The translations under genes were made by a program, and so were the position numbers. Below the pieces are notes generated by a model. The model had not been told where the DNA came from and made no database searches. It worked only from the letters and a program-made list of their open reading frames with translations. From a marine group bacterium Sva0996 bin134 (GTDB lineage Bacteria; Actinomycetota; Acidimicrobiia; Acidimicrobiales; Bin134), in the NCBI GenBank assembly GCA_002239105.1, contig MPNQ01000011.1, forward strand, positions 32,580 to 96,579: a DNA stretch of 64,000 nucleotides. The letters run 5' to 3'. Below are positions 1 through 8,098 of this stretch, one piece after another (the stretch's first letter is position 1; every line of letters starts with the position of its first letter).

Positions 1-762
1 CACCTGCTGGGGGGAGTCGGCGCAGTGCACCAGGGTGTAGGCCGCGGTGGCGTTGGTGGTCACGTCGGTGATGGGCTCGGGGTTCTCGGCCGCCGCCCGG
101 TAGTTGCGGATGTGCCGGCCCATGGCCTCCAGCGGCTGCATGATGGAGAAAGACAGCATCCCCATGCCCGCCTTGCCGGCCACCGCCGCGGAGTTCTCCG
201 AGGCGCACGCCATCCACGCCGGCGGGTGGGGGTACTGCATCGGCTTGGGTGTGACCATCCGCTTGGGGAACTTGAACCGGGGCGAGTCGTACTCGAAGTA
301 CTCCTCCCGCCACATGCCGCACACGATCTCGATGGCCTCTTTCCAGTCGTCGCGGGACTTCTCCCGGTCGACGCCGAAGGCGATCTGCTCCATCGGCGTG
401 GACCGGCCGGTGCCCCACACCGCCCGTCCGTTGGACAAGATGTCAACGGTGGCCACCTTCTCGGCGATCCGCTGCGGCGGGATGAACCCGAACGGGGTCA
501 GGGTCACGCCGAAGCCCATCTTGATGTTCTCGGTCACCATCGACAAAGCACCGAGCAGCACCTCAGAGGCCGGGCAGTGCGAGCGGCCCTCGCGGAAGTG
601 GTGCTCCACCGCCCAGATGGTGTTGAACCCAAACGTGTCAGCCAGCTTGATCTGCTCGACGGCGTCCTTGTAAGCCTTCTGCTCCCGCTCCCTTTGACCC
701 CAGGGATGGGGCTTTCCCCATGGTTTGGGGGCGTCCACTTCGTACAGCAAGTCCAACTTCAT
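1..762 (-). CDS. LLM-class flavin-dependent oxidoreductase (luciferase-like), 3' end cut by window edge
   Basis: The minus strand is open from an ATG at 762 to the window edge, giving 254 residues with no stop. The protein begins MKLDLLYEVDAPKPWG and carries luciferase-like features: AVEHHF near residue 47, then GVTLTPFGFIPPQRIAEKVATV and SNGRAVWGTGRSTP, typical of the (beta/alpha)8 flavin/F420-binding fold. Family members oxidise or monooxygenate small substrates using FMNH2 or F420; the substrate cannot be read from sequence. It lies 28 bp downstream of the formylglycine-generating enzyme gene on the same strand, so the two are probably co-transcribed. The C-terminus lies outside the window. 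Confidence 0.88.
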   Translation of the reverse strand, partial: MKLDLLYEVDAPKPWGKPHPWGQREREQKAYKDAVEQIKLADTFGFNTIWAVEHHFREGRSHCPASEVLLGALSMVTENIKMGFGVTLTPFGFIPPQRIAEKVATVDILSNGRAVWGTGRSTPMEQIAFGVDREKSRDDWKEAIEIVCGMWREEYFEYDSPRFKFPKRMVTPKPMQYPHPPAWMACASENSAAVAGKAGMGMLSFSIMQPLEAMGRHIRNYRAAAENPEPITDVTTNATAAYTLVHCADSPQQV

Positions 763-790
763 GGCGGTGACGTTACCGACCAGCCTCCGA

Positions 791-1672
791 TCAGCGCATC
801 TTGGAGCCGACACTGGGGCCGACCTCAGCCTCGGCGTCGGCGGCCAGCCGGAACCCCATGTGCCCGGTGGTGGAATCGGGGCCGTTGGCGTGGCGGGCCG
901 CTACCCGGTACCGGTTGCAGTAGGAGTCGTGGCACAGGTACGACCCTCCCCGAATGGCCCTGACTCGGCCATCGGGCGGCCCCACCGGATCGACCAGCGG
1001 TCGCTCAGGCGGGAACCGGTTTTCGAACCAGTCGGCGCACCACTCCCACACGTTGCCCGAGCAGTTGTACAGGCCGAACCCATTGGCCTCGTACTCGCCC
1101 ACCGGGGCGGTGCCCACATAGCCATCCTCGGCGGTGTTGTGGCTGGGGAACTCGCCCTCCCAGATGTTCAGCCGGGGCACCCCGTCGGGACACAGCTCGT
1201 CGCCCCATGGCAACAGGGCCTGCACGAGCCCGCCCCGAGCGGCATGCTCCCACTCGGCCTCGGTGGGCAGCCGGGCCCCGTACCAGGAGGCGCATGCGGC
1301 GGCGTCAAACCACGACACATGGACCACCGGGTGGTCACCGCGATCCTCCACCGACGACTGTGGCCCTTCGGGCCGGGACCAACAGGCCTCTTCCACCTGC
1401 CGCCACCATTCGGCGCCCACCACCCCCCGGGTGGGCTGGAAGTCGTCGGGGAGCAACCCACCGAACACGAACGACCACCCCTCCCGCTCAGCAATAGTCA
1501 TGTGCCCGGTGGCCTCCACGAAAGCGGCAAACTCAGCGTTGGTCACCGCGTTGGTCGCAATCTGGTACGGCCTGAGCACCACCTCTCGCACCGGTCCCTC
1601 TCCGTCGCCCTCGAACCACACCTCCTCGGTGCCCATCAGAAACGACCCGCCGGCCAGCGCTACAAACTCCAC
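791..1672 (-). CDS. Formylglycine-generating enzyme (FGE/SUMF1 family)
   Basis: About 293 residues with the FGE-sulfatase fold: GGSFLMGTEE at the N-terminus, RLPTEAEWEHAARGG in the middle, NCSGNVWEWCADWF, then GGSYLCHDSYCNRYRVAAR. The CHDSYC segment (Cys247 and Cys252 from this start) matches the paired active-site cysteines of true FGEs, which oxidise the Cys of a C-x-P-x-R motif in sulfatases to formylglycine. Many generic FGE-sulfatase domain proteins lack this pair. A longer frame reaches ATG 1696 and would overlap the divergent gene's start. I prefer GTG 1672 because a TATGAC -10-like box (1679-1684) sits 6 bases upstream. A possible client sulfatase lies at 51580-53052. Confidence 0.85.
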   Translation of the reverse strand: MEFVALAGGSFLMGTEEVWFEGDGEGPVREVVLRPYQIATNAVTNAEFAAFVEATGHMTIAEREGWSFVFGGLLPDDFQPTRGVVGAEWWRQVEEACWSRPEGPQSSVEDRGDHPVVHVSWFDAAACASWYGARLPTEAEWEHAARGGLVQALLPWGDELCPDGVPRLNIWEGEFPSHNTAEDGYVGTAPVGEYEANGFGLYNCSGNVWEWCADWFENRFPPERPLVDPVGPPDGRVRAIRGGSYLCHDSYCNRYRVAARHANGPDSTTGHMGFRLAADAEAEVGPSVGSKMR

Positions 1673-1678
1673 CTCAGG

Positions 1679-1688
1679 GTCATACCAT
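1679..1688. promoter_or_regulatory. Bidirectional overlapping -10 boxes between FGE and the 1695 gene
   Basis: On the plus strand TACCAT (1683-1688) stands 6 bases before ATG 1695. On the minus strand TATGAC (1684-1679) stands 6 bases before GTG 1672. The two hexamers share the TA step at 1683-1684. This is inferred from spacing and resemblance to other starts in the window; no -35 was assigned. Confidence 0.5.
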
Positions 1689-1694
1689 GAATCC

Positions 1695-2426
1695 ATGAAG
1701 ACAACCGGGATCATCTTTGCCGGCCTCGATTGCGATGCTGACGCCATCGAGGGCTGGAACCGCTGGTACGACCTTGAACACCTGCCTCCCAACATCGCTC
1801 TGACCGATGTGATGCACGGCCGCCGCTATGTGGCCCCGCCCAGCCACCAGGCGCTTCGCCCCGACGGCTGCGACGAGGCCTTCTCGGAGGGCCGCAGCGC
1901 GTTCCTCACCGTCTACTGGCTGTGCGGCGACGTCGACGGGGTGATGGCCACCATGACCGAATACCGAGAAGTGCTGGTGGAAGCCGACCGGATGTTCCCC
2001 GACGAGAAGAAGGCTGTGCGCCTGGGCGACGCCTTGACCCTCGACTGGGCGGTGGCCGATCCGGCCCTGAAGGCCGACCCCGGCGATATCCCCCACATGT
2101 CCCACACCGACCTCCACGTCGTACTGCGCCGAGGCCTGGGCGACCAGAATTGGCACCGCGACGTTTATGCCCCCGCGGCGGTGGCCGTCGATGGCGTACA
2201 CGCAGTGGTGTCGTTCACCTCCCGGTTCGCCCCCGACACCGCCATCGACCTCCACATGATCGAGGGCGATCCCAACGAGGTGGTCCCCGCACTGCGGGCC
2301 GCCACCCCCTCCCGGCCTGCCACCACCGATGTCGGCATGGACGGGCCGTTCCAACTCATCGAGCCACTGCGCTACCCGTGGGCTGAGCAGATCCGCGGGT
2401 CATGGATGCCCCAAACGGTCGCCTGA
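1695..2426 (+). CDS. Conserved hypothetical protein, possibly dimeric alpha-beta barrel (EthD/Dabb-like)
   Basis: A 243-residue soluble protein. The N-terminal part (GIIFAGLDCDADAIEGWN, then RWYDLEHLP) resembles EthD/Dabb-type proteins, which often start with a beta strand followed by a W-Y-D-xEHLP helix. A second half with VDGVHAVVSFTSRF may be a repeat of the fold, but I cannot confirm it. No catalytic motif is evident. It starts leaderless-style 6 bases after TACCAT and its 3' end overlaps the DUF445 gene by 25 bp, so the two are probably co-expressed. The function is unknown. Confidence 0.7.
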   Translation: MKTTGIIFAGLDCDADAIEGWNRWYDLEHLPPNIALTDVMHGRRYVAPPSHQALRPDGCDEAFSEGRSAFLTVYWLCGDVDGVMATMTEYREVLVEADRMFPDEKKAVRLGDALTLDWAVADPALKADPGDIPHMSHTDLHVVLRRGLGDQNWHRDVYAPAAVAVDGVHAVVSFTSRFAPDTAIDLHMIEGDPNEVVPALRAATPSRPATTDVGMDGPFQLIEPLRYPWAEQIRGSWMPQTVA

Positions 2427-3454
2427 GCGACCCGGCCTCCCACTGGGGAGCCAAGCGGCGGGCCACCGGGGACTCCCCCTCGCTTCGCCGCGCCAAACGT
2501 CGGGCCACCGGTCTACTGCTAGCGGCCGCCGCCCTGTTCGTGGTCATTCGCCTGCTCACCAACGGCCACGGCTGGGCGGGCTACGTAGAAGCCGCGGCCG
2601 AGGCAGCCATGATCGGTGGGCTGGCCGACTGGTTTGCGGTAACCGCCCTGTTCAAACACCCGCTGGGGATCCCCATCCCCCACACCGCCATCATCCCCCG
2701 GCGCAAAGATGCCATCGGCGCCAGCCTGGGCGAGTTCGTGCAGGACAACTTCTTCGACCCTGACGACCTGGCCCAATGGGTGGCCGACCGTGCTCCCGCC
2801 GAGGCCCTGGGGCGATGGCTAGCTGCCGAGGGAGACACTGGGCTGGTGTCGGCCCCCGCCTTGGGCCGGTTGCTGGAATCACTGGTTGACGGCGGGCACC
2901 ACCGCTCGATGGTCGATGCCGCCGTGGAGCGGGCCGACCGCTTCTTGGTGGACAACCACGAAGTGCTGAGGGACCGCATCGTGGAGGAAGCCCCCATCTA
3001 TACCCCCAAGGTGCTCGACCACCACATCTTCAACCGGCTCCATCGGGGGGTGCGCGGAGTGCTGGCCGATATGGCCGACGATCCCGAGCACGAACTGCGC
3101 CTGCGCATCGACGCCGGCCTGAGAAGCTACGCCCAACGACTCCAAACAAATTCGGCCCTGGGTAGCCGGGTAGAGGCTGCCTTGGTCCGAGTCGGGCAGT
3201 CGCTGCAATCCGAATCCACCCTTCAGAACCGGGTCGACCGGTGGCTCGTCTCGGCAATGAGCCTGCTGGCCCGCCACGCCCAAGCCGAGGTGGCCAATGT
3301 GATCGGCACCACCGTGGCCCGCTGGGACGCCGACGACACCAGTACCCGCATCGAACGCCGAGTAGGACGCGACCTCCAGTTCATCCGCATCAACGGCACC
3401 CTCATAGGCGCCCTAGCCGGCCTAGCCATCCACGGAATCAAGCAGGTGCTCTAG
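2402..3454 (+). CDS. DUF445 family membrane-associated protein
   Basis: A 350-residue protein recognised as DUF445. A basic N-terminus is followed by a membrane segment (GLLLAAAALFVVIRLLT), the family signature GYVEAAAEAAMIGGLADWFAVTALFKHPLGIPIPHTAIIPRRKD, a long helical region, and a C-terminal hydrophobic segment (NGTLIGALAGLAIHGI). The glycine/phenylalanine-rich ADWFAVTALF block is diagnostic. Members are widespread and their role is not established. Near residues 17-37 the peptide AKRRATG occurs twice, a small internal duplication. The ATG lies 25 bp inside the upstream gene, suggesting translational coupling. Confidence 0.85.
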   Translation: MDAPNGRLSDPASHWGAKRRATGDSPSLRRAKRRATGLLLAAAALFVVIRLLTNGHGWAGYVEAAAEAAMIGGLADWFAVTALFKHPLGIPIPHTAIIPRRKDAIGASLGEFVQDNFFDPDDLAQWVADRAPAEALGRWLAAEGDTGLVSAPALGRLLESLVDGGHHRSMVDAAVERADRFLVDNHEVLRDRIVEEAPIYTPKVLDHHIFNRLHRGVRGVLADMADDPEHELRLRIDAGLRSYAQRLQTNSALGSRVEAALVRVGQSLQSESTLQNRVDRWLVSAMSLLARHAQAEVANVIGTTVARWDADDTSTRIERRVGRDLQFIRINGTLIGALAGLAIHGIKQVL

Positions 3455-3614
3455 TCGTTGAACCGTGCCCGCTGCTCGTGTTTCAACAGCTTTGTGGCGA
3501 CGGTGAGACTCTCGGCGCAGAGTTCTCTATGGCACCAGTGAGCTGGGTGCTCGACTAGCTGCGACTGCTCTACCAGCCAATCGTGCGATGAGCGCCAATA
3601 CTAGGATCACCTCA

Positions 3615-4613
3615 ATGCGCATCTTCAGGGAGTTGAGGAGCACCTACAGGCGGACCAGAATACTGGCCTCCACTTCCTGTGAAGTTCTGAGGCGCGACAG
3701 GTTCCTCGTGACCTTCCCGGCCTTGACTCTGGTTGTGGTGGCGGCAATCAATGTTGTCACCTGGACGGTGGTGTGGGTCACCACCACAGGGCTCAATTCC
3801 ACCTCGATCGACGATCCCGGTAAGTGGGCAGTAGAGCCCATTGTGTGGGTAGGGCTTGTGGCTTCTGTTTTGCTATGCACCTTCGCTTCGGTTTTCTTCA
3901 CAGCCGCGCTGACGTACGGGGCCTGGGAGCGGTTCCAAGGCAGAACTCCGACCTTCGAAGGCTGCATATCGGCTGCGAAGGCCCGTCTTCACGTCATCGT
4001 GCCGTGGGCCATCCTGGCCGGCTTGGTAGGCGTGGTCCTCGAACTTTTGTACCGACTCCCCCGACTCTTCCGCCACTTGGAACAGGCTGGTCGCCAAATA
4101 CCTGTGGTAGGTCATATTGCCTCGATCGGAGCAATGATCGTGGCCATAGCAGTCGAGTCCATCTGGTACTTTGTGACCTACCTCGTCGTACCAATTCTGG
4201 TGGTGGAAGAGACCGGCCCGATCACCTCATGCAAACGCTCCTTCCACCTGTTCCGCAAGACTTGGGGAACGAGCCTTATTGCACAAGCAGGGTTCGACAT
4301 CATCGGCCTTCTCCTCTTCTTGCCGGGTCTGGTGCTAGCTACCCTTGTCGTGCTCGCAGGGTTGGGAAACCTGGCAGCGCTTGTCGTCGGAATCGGTATA
4401 GGCGTGGCTTGGTTGCTGGTGGTGATCGTGGCCATGTCGGCAGTGGTTGGCATATTCAAGATGGCGCTGTACCTCTTCGTCACCACTGGCCAAGTACCCG
4501 GCGAATTCCAAGGCACCGGTATCGAAAAGGCGTTCGCGGGCAAGGGCGCCCTCAAGTTCGAACAAAAAACTCGCAAGCCACGTGGGAGGGCCCAACCCCC
4601 AGAGACTCTCTGA
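3615..4613 (+). CDS. DUF6159-type multi-pass membrane protein
   Basis: A 332-residue integral membrane protein beginning MRIFRELRSTYR. It has about five or six hydrophobic segments, including FPALTLVVVAAINVVTW, a segment around VGLVASVLLCTFASVFF, and GLLLFLPGLVLATLVVLAGL. The central VPILVVEETGPITSCKRS block followed by a FRKTWGT motif is typical of the DUF6159 family, which has no known function. An earlier in-frame ATG exists at 3588. I chose 3615 because a TAGGAT box (3602-3607) ends 7 bases upstream and no Shine-Dalgarno precedes 3588. Base composition in 3.5-5.8 kb looks less GC-rich than its neighbours. Confidence 0.75.
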   Translation: MRIFRELRSTYRRTRILASTSCEVLRRDRFLVTFPALTLVVVAAINVVTWTVVWVTTTGLNSTSIDDPGKWAVEPIVWVGLVASVLLCTFASVFFTAALTYGAWERFQGRTPTFEGCISAAKARLHVIVPWAILAGLVGVVLELLYRLPRLFRHLEQAGRQIPVVGHIASIGAMIVAIAVESIWYFVTYLVVPILVVEETGPITSCKRSFHLFRKTWGTSLIAQAGFDIIGLLLFLPGLVLATLVVLAGLGNLAALVVGIGIGVAWLLVVIVAMSAVVGIFKMALYLFVTTGQVPGEFQGTGIEKAFAGKGALKFEQKTRKPRGRAQPPETL

Positions 4614-4796
4614 TCGGATTTGCCTCAATCACCAGTCTCGCCGGCAGCGTTCTGGCTTCGGGCTGACTCCGCCGACAGACGGACACCCCACTACCGATGG
4701 GCCTCGTCGGGCGTGGTTAAATTGCCGGTCGGCTTATGGGGCACCCCCGATGGGGGAATTCATCCACTATCAAGCGAGCAAGTAGCGTTTGCGGCA

Positions 4797-5834
4797 GTGA
4801 AATGGATTCAGCGGTCACTGGCGACGGCGGTTGCTGTTGCGCTTGTGGCCACGGGATGCGGCCGAGGCACCGGCGACACCGGCTTGACCACCATCGGTCT
4901 GCTTAGCGCGGCGCTGGCTGAGACGGCGGAGGCGTCGAACCATCGGGTGTCTGTCTCATTCGGTGTGGTGTGGAAGATAGATGGTGACGAGATTTCGACT
5001 GGGCTCGACGAGGACAACCCGGTGCTTGTCGGTGATGTGAGCGCTGAACGGGGGCATTTCAGGTTTGACATGGGGAAGTTTCTTGGCTCGCTCTTTGGGG
5101 TCTCGCTTGATGACTGGGACGATCTCATATTCGAGATGTGGGGCGACGGCGAGCGGCTCGTGTTCGACACCAACGCCCTTCAGGTGCTAGTCGACGAAGA
5201 CCCCCACGTCGATCTAGGACCTATGGCACCGGGGGTATTCTTCATCGACTTGAACGCCATTGAGGCAGACAGCCCCGATCTCATGAACGCAATCGCGGGT
5301 TCCTCGACACCCGATTTGAGCGAGATGGCAAAAAGCCTGCCAGCGGCATTGACCTCGATCAAGCAGACATCCACCGATCCCCCCACCTTTGTCGGCACCA
5401 CGACCTCGGCAAGGCTGAGCGAGGCCCTGGGCGACAATATTGTCGACGAGGCCCGTTCGGATGCCTCCGACCTGGATATGTTCTCCGGAGATCCTGAAGA
5501 ATTGACCGAGCTCTTTGTCCAGATGTACGAGACCAACAAGGTTGAGGTGGTGATCGAGCTTGACGAGCGGGGTTTGCTGAGCGTTCTGTGGACTGATGAA
5601 GACTTTTCCGGCATCTTCCGTGTCCTTGCCGAGTCTGAGGACTTCGGCGCCGAGCTCAGCGAAGAAGAGCGCCAAGAGGCATTGGAGGTATTCGAGTCCA
5701 TCGAATTCAGAATGGCGACTCGGGTGGCCTACGAATCCGATGCCAACATAGAAGTGCCATTGCCACCGCCAACAGCCGAGGACCGCACCGAAGAGTGGCG
5801 CGAGTTCTTGGCGGAAGGCGGCTTTGGAGGTTGA
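4797..5834 (+). CDS. Putative secreted lipoprotein of unknown function
   Basis: From GTG 4797 the product is 345 residues with a basic N-terminus, a hydrophobic stretch (SLATAVAVALVATGC) and a lipobox-like ATGC, so the mature protein would start at a lipidated Cys about 21 residues in. The rest is acidic and soluble (SFGVVWKIDGDEIST, DDWDDLIFEMWGDGERLVFD), loosely like LppX/LprG-type lipoproteins, but I cannot assign it. The frame is open upstream to ATG 4620, but that extension has no signal-peptide logic. TAGCGT (4783-4788), 8 bases before the GTG, supports the shorter form. Confidence 0.65.
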   Translation: MKWIQRSLATAVAVALVATGCGRGTGDTGLTTIGLLSAALAETAEASNHRVSVSFGVVWKIDGDEISTGLDEDNPVLVGDVSAERGHFRFDMGKFLGSLFGVSLDDWDDLIFEMWGDGERLVFDTNALQVLVDEDPHVDLGPMAPGVFFIDLNAIEADSPDLMNAIAGSSTPDLSEMAKSLPAALTSIKQTSTDPPTFVGTTTSARLSEALGDNIVDEARSDASDLDMFSGDPEELTELFVQMYETNKVEVVIELDERGLLSVLWTDEDFSGIFRVLAESEDFGAELSEEERQEALEVFESIEFRMATRVAYESDANIEVPLPPPTAEDRTEEWREFLAEGGFGG

Positions 5835-5912
5835 GGGACGCAGGGTGCTTTGTCCGCGATCAGATCTCTTGTTGAGACTGAGGTTGGGTCTGACACCTCC
5901 GGCGATCCTGCC

Positions 5913-6392
5913 CTAATCGCCCTCGTCGTCCTCGCCCTCGCCGCCGACCAAACATTCGTCGCTCTCGGCCACCAACTCACTCGATTGCCTCATGAAGGTG
6001 AGAAACCCCGTCGAAATCACCAAGAGGGCACCGGCGATCACCACCATATAGAGCCCCGCCTCCGGCGATGTGTCCATGAAATCTTGGGCATCTACCCCAC
6101 CATTGGCAAGGTTGACCGCGCCGACAAGAGTAATCACCAGCCCGGCCAGCAGACCCAGCGTGCCGATCCTCCTCTTCCTCCACTGCGCGAACCCGGCAGC
6201 CGACAAAGCGCCAATTCCGGCGCAGACCAACACCGTGGTCTCTGGCGTGTCGGACTCCTCAACGAAGAAATCGGAAAAAGGACCTTCAACAGTCGCCCAG
6301 GGCAGAAGCGCCCCGATGGCAGCGACCAAAGCAGACAGCCCCGCCACCCAGCACATGACCACAGCCAAGCGGCTGCTCATGCGAAACCCCAT
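5913..6392 (-). CDS. Small four-helix membrane protein
   Basis: A 159-residue protein with four predicted transmembrane helices (around VVMCWVAGLSALVAAIGALL, TVLVCAGIGALSAAGFA, IGTLGLLAGLVITLVGAV and AGLYMVVIAGALLVIS) and an acidic tail, GGEGEDDEGD. The sequence LLPWATVEGPFSDFF after helix 1 resembles small uncharacterised actinobacterial membrane proteins. The frame extends to ATG 6437, only 11 bp from the upstream ligase stop. I prefer ATG 6392 because TACCGT (6400-6405 on the minus strand) ends 7 bases upstream. No function can be assigned. Confidence 0.6.
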   Translation of the reverse strand: MGFRMSSRLAVVMCWVAGLSALVAAIGALLPWATVEGPFSDFFVEESDTPETTVLVCAGIGALSAAGFAQWRKRRIGTLGLLAGLVITLVGAVNLANGGVDAQDFMDTSPEAGLYMVVIAGALLVISTGFLTFMRQSSELVAESDECLVGGEGEDDEGD

Positions 6393-6447
6393 GCAAGCGA
6401 CGGTACCAGATAAAACTTCCCCCTTTTGTGGCGACATGCTCCTGGGT

Positions 6448-7974
6448 CTAGCCGAATCGAGCCCGCAGCTCGTGCTTCAGCACTTTGCCGGTGGCATTAC
6501 GGGGCAGCGAATCTACGACCTCAATCTGCTCCGGGATCTTCTGAGGCATGATCCCTGACGATCGGAAATAGTCCCCCACCTCAGCCAAAGTAAGCCCATC
6601 GACGCCAGAAGCCAGCTCCACCACCGCGCACACTCGCTCGCCCCGCTCCTCGTCTGGCAGCCCGATCACCCCGGCGTCGAGGATCTTGGGGTGGGCGAAG
6701 AGCAGGTCCTCGATTTCGGTGGCCGAGATGTTCTCCCCTTTGCGGATGATGATGTCTTTCACCCGACCGGTGAGCGTCACGTATCCGTCGGCGTCCAGAT
6801 GACCCACGTCGCCGGTGTGGAACCAGCCGTTGTCGAACGAGGCGGCGGTCAGCGCCTCGTCCATGTAGCCCCGGCACACCATGGGCCCCCGAATCCACAG
6901 CTCCCCCTCCACGCCGACTTCGGCCGGTTCGCCGTCGAAACCCACCACTTTGATCTCCGCCCCAGCCAGCGGACGACCCTCGGTCTCAGCCAGCTTCTCG
7001 TCGGGGTCGTCGGGAGTGTTCTGGGCGATGATCGGCGCCTCGGTCATCCCCCAGGCGTGGCCGCACCCCCGCCCACCCATCTCGGCCATCACCTCGTAAT
7101 GCTGAGACCCAGGCATAGGGGCTCCTCCCCCTGAGCAGAGCCGAAGCTGCGGCAGGATCGGCTCGCCGGGCTGTTTGCGCTGCTCGGCCAGAAACGCCAT
7201 GAAAAAGGCCGGGCCCCCGCCCACCAGGGTGACGCCGTGGCGGGCGAACAACGCGGTGGTCTCCGCCGGGTCGAACGTCTCGGCGATCACGAGCGTGCAT
7301 CCCGAGCTCAGCGACACCGACAGATTGGACACTCCGCCGATGTGGGCAAACGGAAAGGCCAGCCCGAACTTGTCATCGGCGGTGACGTGCTGGCGCTCCA
7401 CCATGGCAATCCCCGACGCCATCACCGAGGTGTCGCAATGACGAGCACCCTTGGGGTTCGACGTTGTGCCCGACGTGTAATACACCCAGCGAAGCTCTTC
7501 CGGATCCTCTGGGACGGGGATGTCGTCCAGCGCCGACACATCGCCGGTCGGCAGCTCACCGTCGCACACCACCACGTCGAGCCGGTCGACCTCGGAGGCA
7601 ATCCCTTTCGCCATCGCCTGATAGTCGAACCCCCGCCACACCGACGGCACCAAGAACAACTCGGCCCCCGTCTGGCGCACACAGAAACCCACCTCTCGCT
7701 CCCGATAAACCGGAATAATCGGATTCTGCACCGCCCCCAACCGAGCCAACGCCGCCTGCAACACCAGCGTGGAAGTCCAAGTCGGCAACTGCCAAGAAAC
7801 CGAGACCCCTGGCCTCACTGCGAGTTCCACCAACCCCGCCGCCGCCCGCAAAGCCGCATCCCGATACCCCGCAAACGTCAACACCCGATCCCGATCATCA
7901 ACAATCATCGAAGCGTCGGGCGAAAGCTCCGCCCGCCTCTCCACCATCCCCCAAAACGTCCCGCCGCTCAACAC
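6448..7974 (-). CDS. AMP-dependent acyl-CoA synthetase/ligase
   Basis: A 508-residue adenylate-forming enzyme that activates a carboxylic acid as acyl-AMP and transfers it to CoA. Core motifs in order: YYTSGTTSNPKGARH (P-loop-like A3), HAWGMTEAP (A5), GELWIRGPMVCRGYMD, WFHTGDVGHLDADGYVTLTGR (A7/A8) and the C-terminal RNATGKVLKHELR with the catalytic Lys. It is similar to cyclohexanecarboxylate- or fatty-acid-CoA ligases; the substrate is not readable. A longer start at ATG 8007 exists. GTG 7974 is preferred because TAGGGT (7982-7987, minus strand) ends 7 bases upstream. It diverges from the GntR-type regulator at 8099. Confidence 0.88.
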   Translation of the reverse strand: MLSGGTFWGMVERRAELSPDASMIVDDRDRVLTFAGYRDAALRAAAGLVELAVRPGVSVSWQLPTWTSTLVLQAALARLGAVQNPIIPVYREREVGFCVRQTGAELFLVPSVWRGFDYQAMAKGIASEVDRLDVVVCDGELPTGDVSALDDIPVPEDPEELRWVYYTSGTTSNPKGARHCDTSVMASGIAMVERQHVTADDKFGLAFPFAHIGGVSNLSVSLSSGCTLVIAETFDPAETTALFARHGVTLVGGGPAFFMAFLAEQRKQPGEPILPQLRLCSGGGAPMPGSQHYEVMAEMGGRGCGHAWGMTEAPIIAQNTPDDPDEKLAETEGRPLAGAEIKVVGFDGEPAEVGVEGELWIRGPMVCRGYMDEALTAASFDNGWFHTGDVGHLDADGYVTLTGRVKDIIIRKGENISATEIEDLLFAHPKILDAGVIGLPDEERGERVCAVVELASGVDGLTLAEVGDYFRSSGIMPQKIPEQIEVVDSLPRNATGKVLKHELRARFG

Positions 7975-8045
7975 AACGAGAACCCTAATGGTCCGTCTGC
8001 AAATCACTAGGAGCCAGATTCCCTAGAAGCTGGCCCCGCTGTCAC

Positions 8046-8090
8046 ATCACTAGTTCTCTAGTTGACTAGGTAACTAGTGATATATATATT
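8046..8090 (+). promoter_or_regulatory. Operator and leaderless promoter of the GntR-type regulator
   Basis: A perfect 10-bp inverted repeat, ATCACTAGTT (8046-8055) and AACTAGTGAT (8072-8081), brackets a -35 TTGACT (8062-8067). A -10 TATATT (8085-8090) follows at 17 bp, 8 bases before ATG 8099. Further ACTAG/CTAG words occur in the loop (8059-8070). The layout fits an autorepressing dimeric GntR-family regulator. Confidence 0.7.
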
Positions 8091-8098
8091 TCGGGGTC

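Noticed and set aside
25..963. A 312-codon plus-strand frame at the window start
   Set aside because: The opposite strand encodes a convincing luciferase-like protein over the same bases and the FGE C-terminus.
1694..1697. Divergent start codons overlapping on a shared CATG (also at 22926-22929)
   Set aside because: In both places a downstream GTG with a -10-like box 6-7 bases away gives a better N-terminus for the minus-strand gene (FGE at 1672, ArfB at 22850), so the overlap is an artefact of taking the longest frame.
3455..3614. GTTGAA/TTCAAC inverted repeat between DUF445 and DUF6159 genes
   Set aside because: Six-base arms separated by about 20 bases are expected by chance; nothing else distinctive was seen in this short gap apart from the TAGGAT box at 3602.
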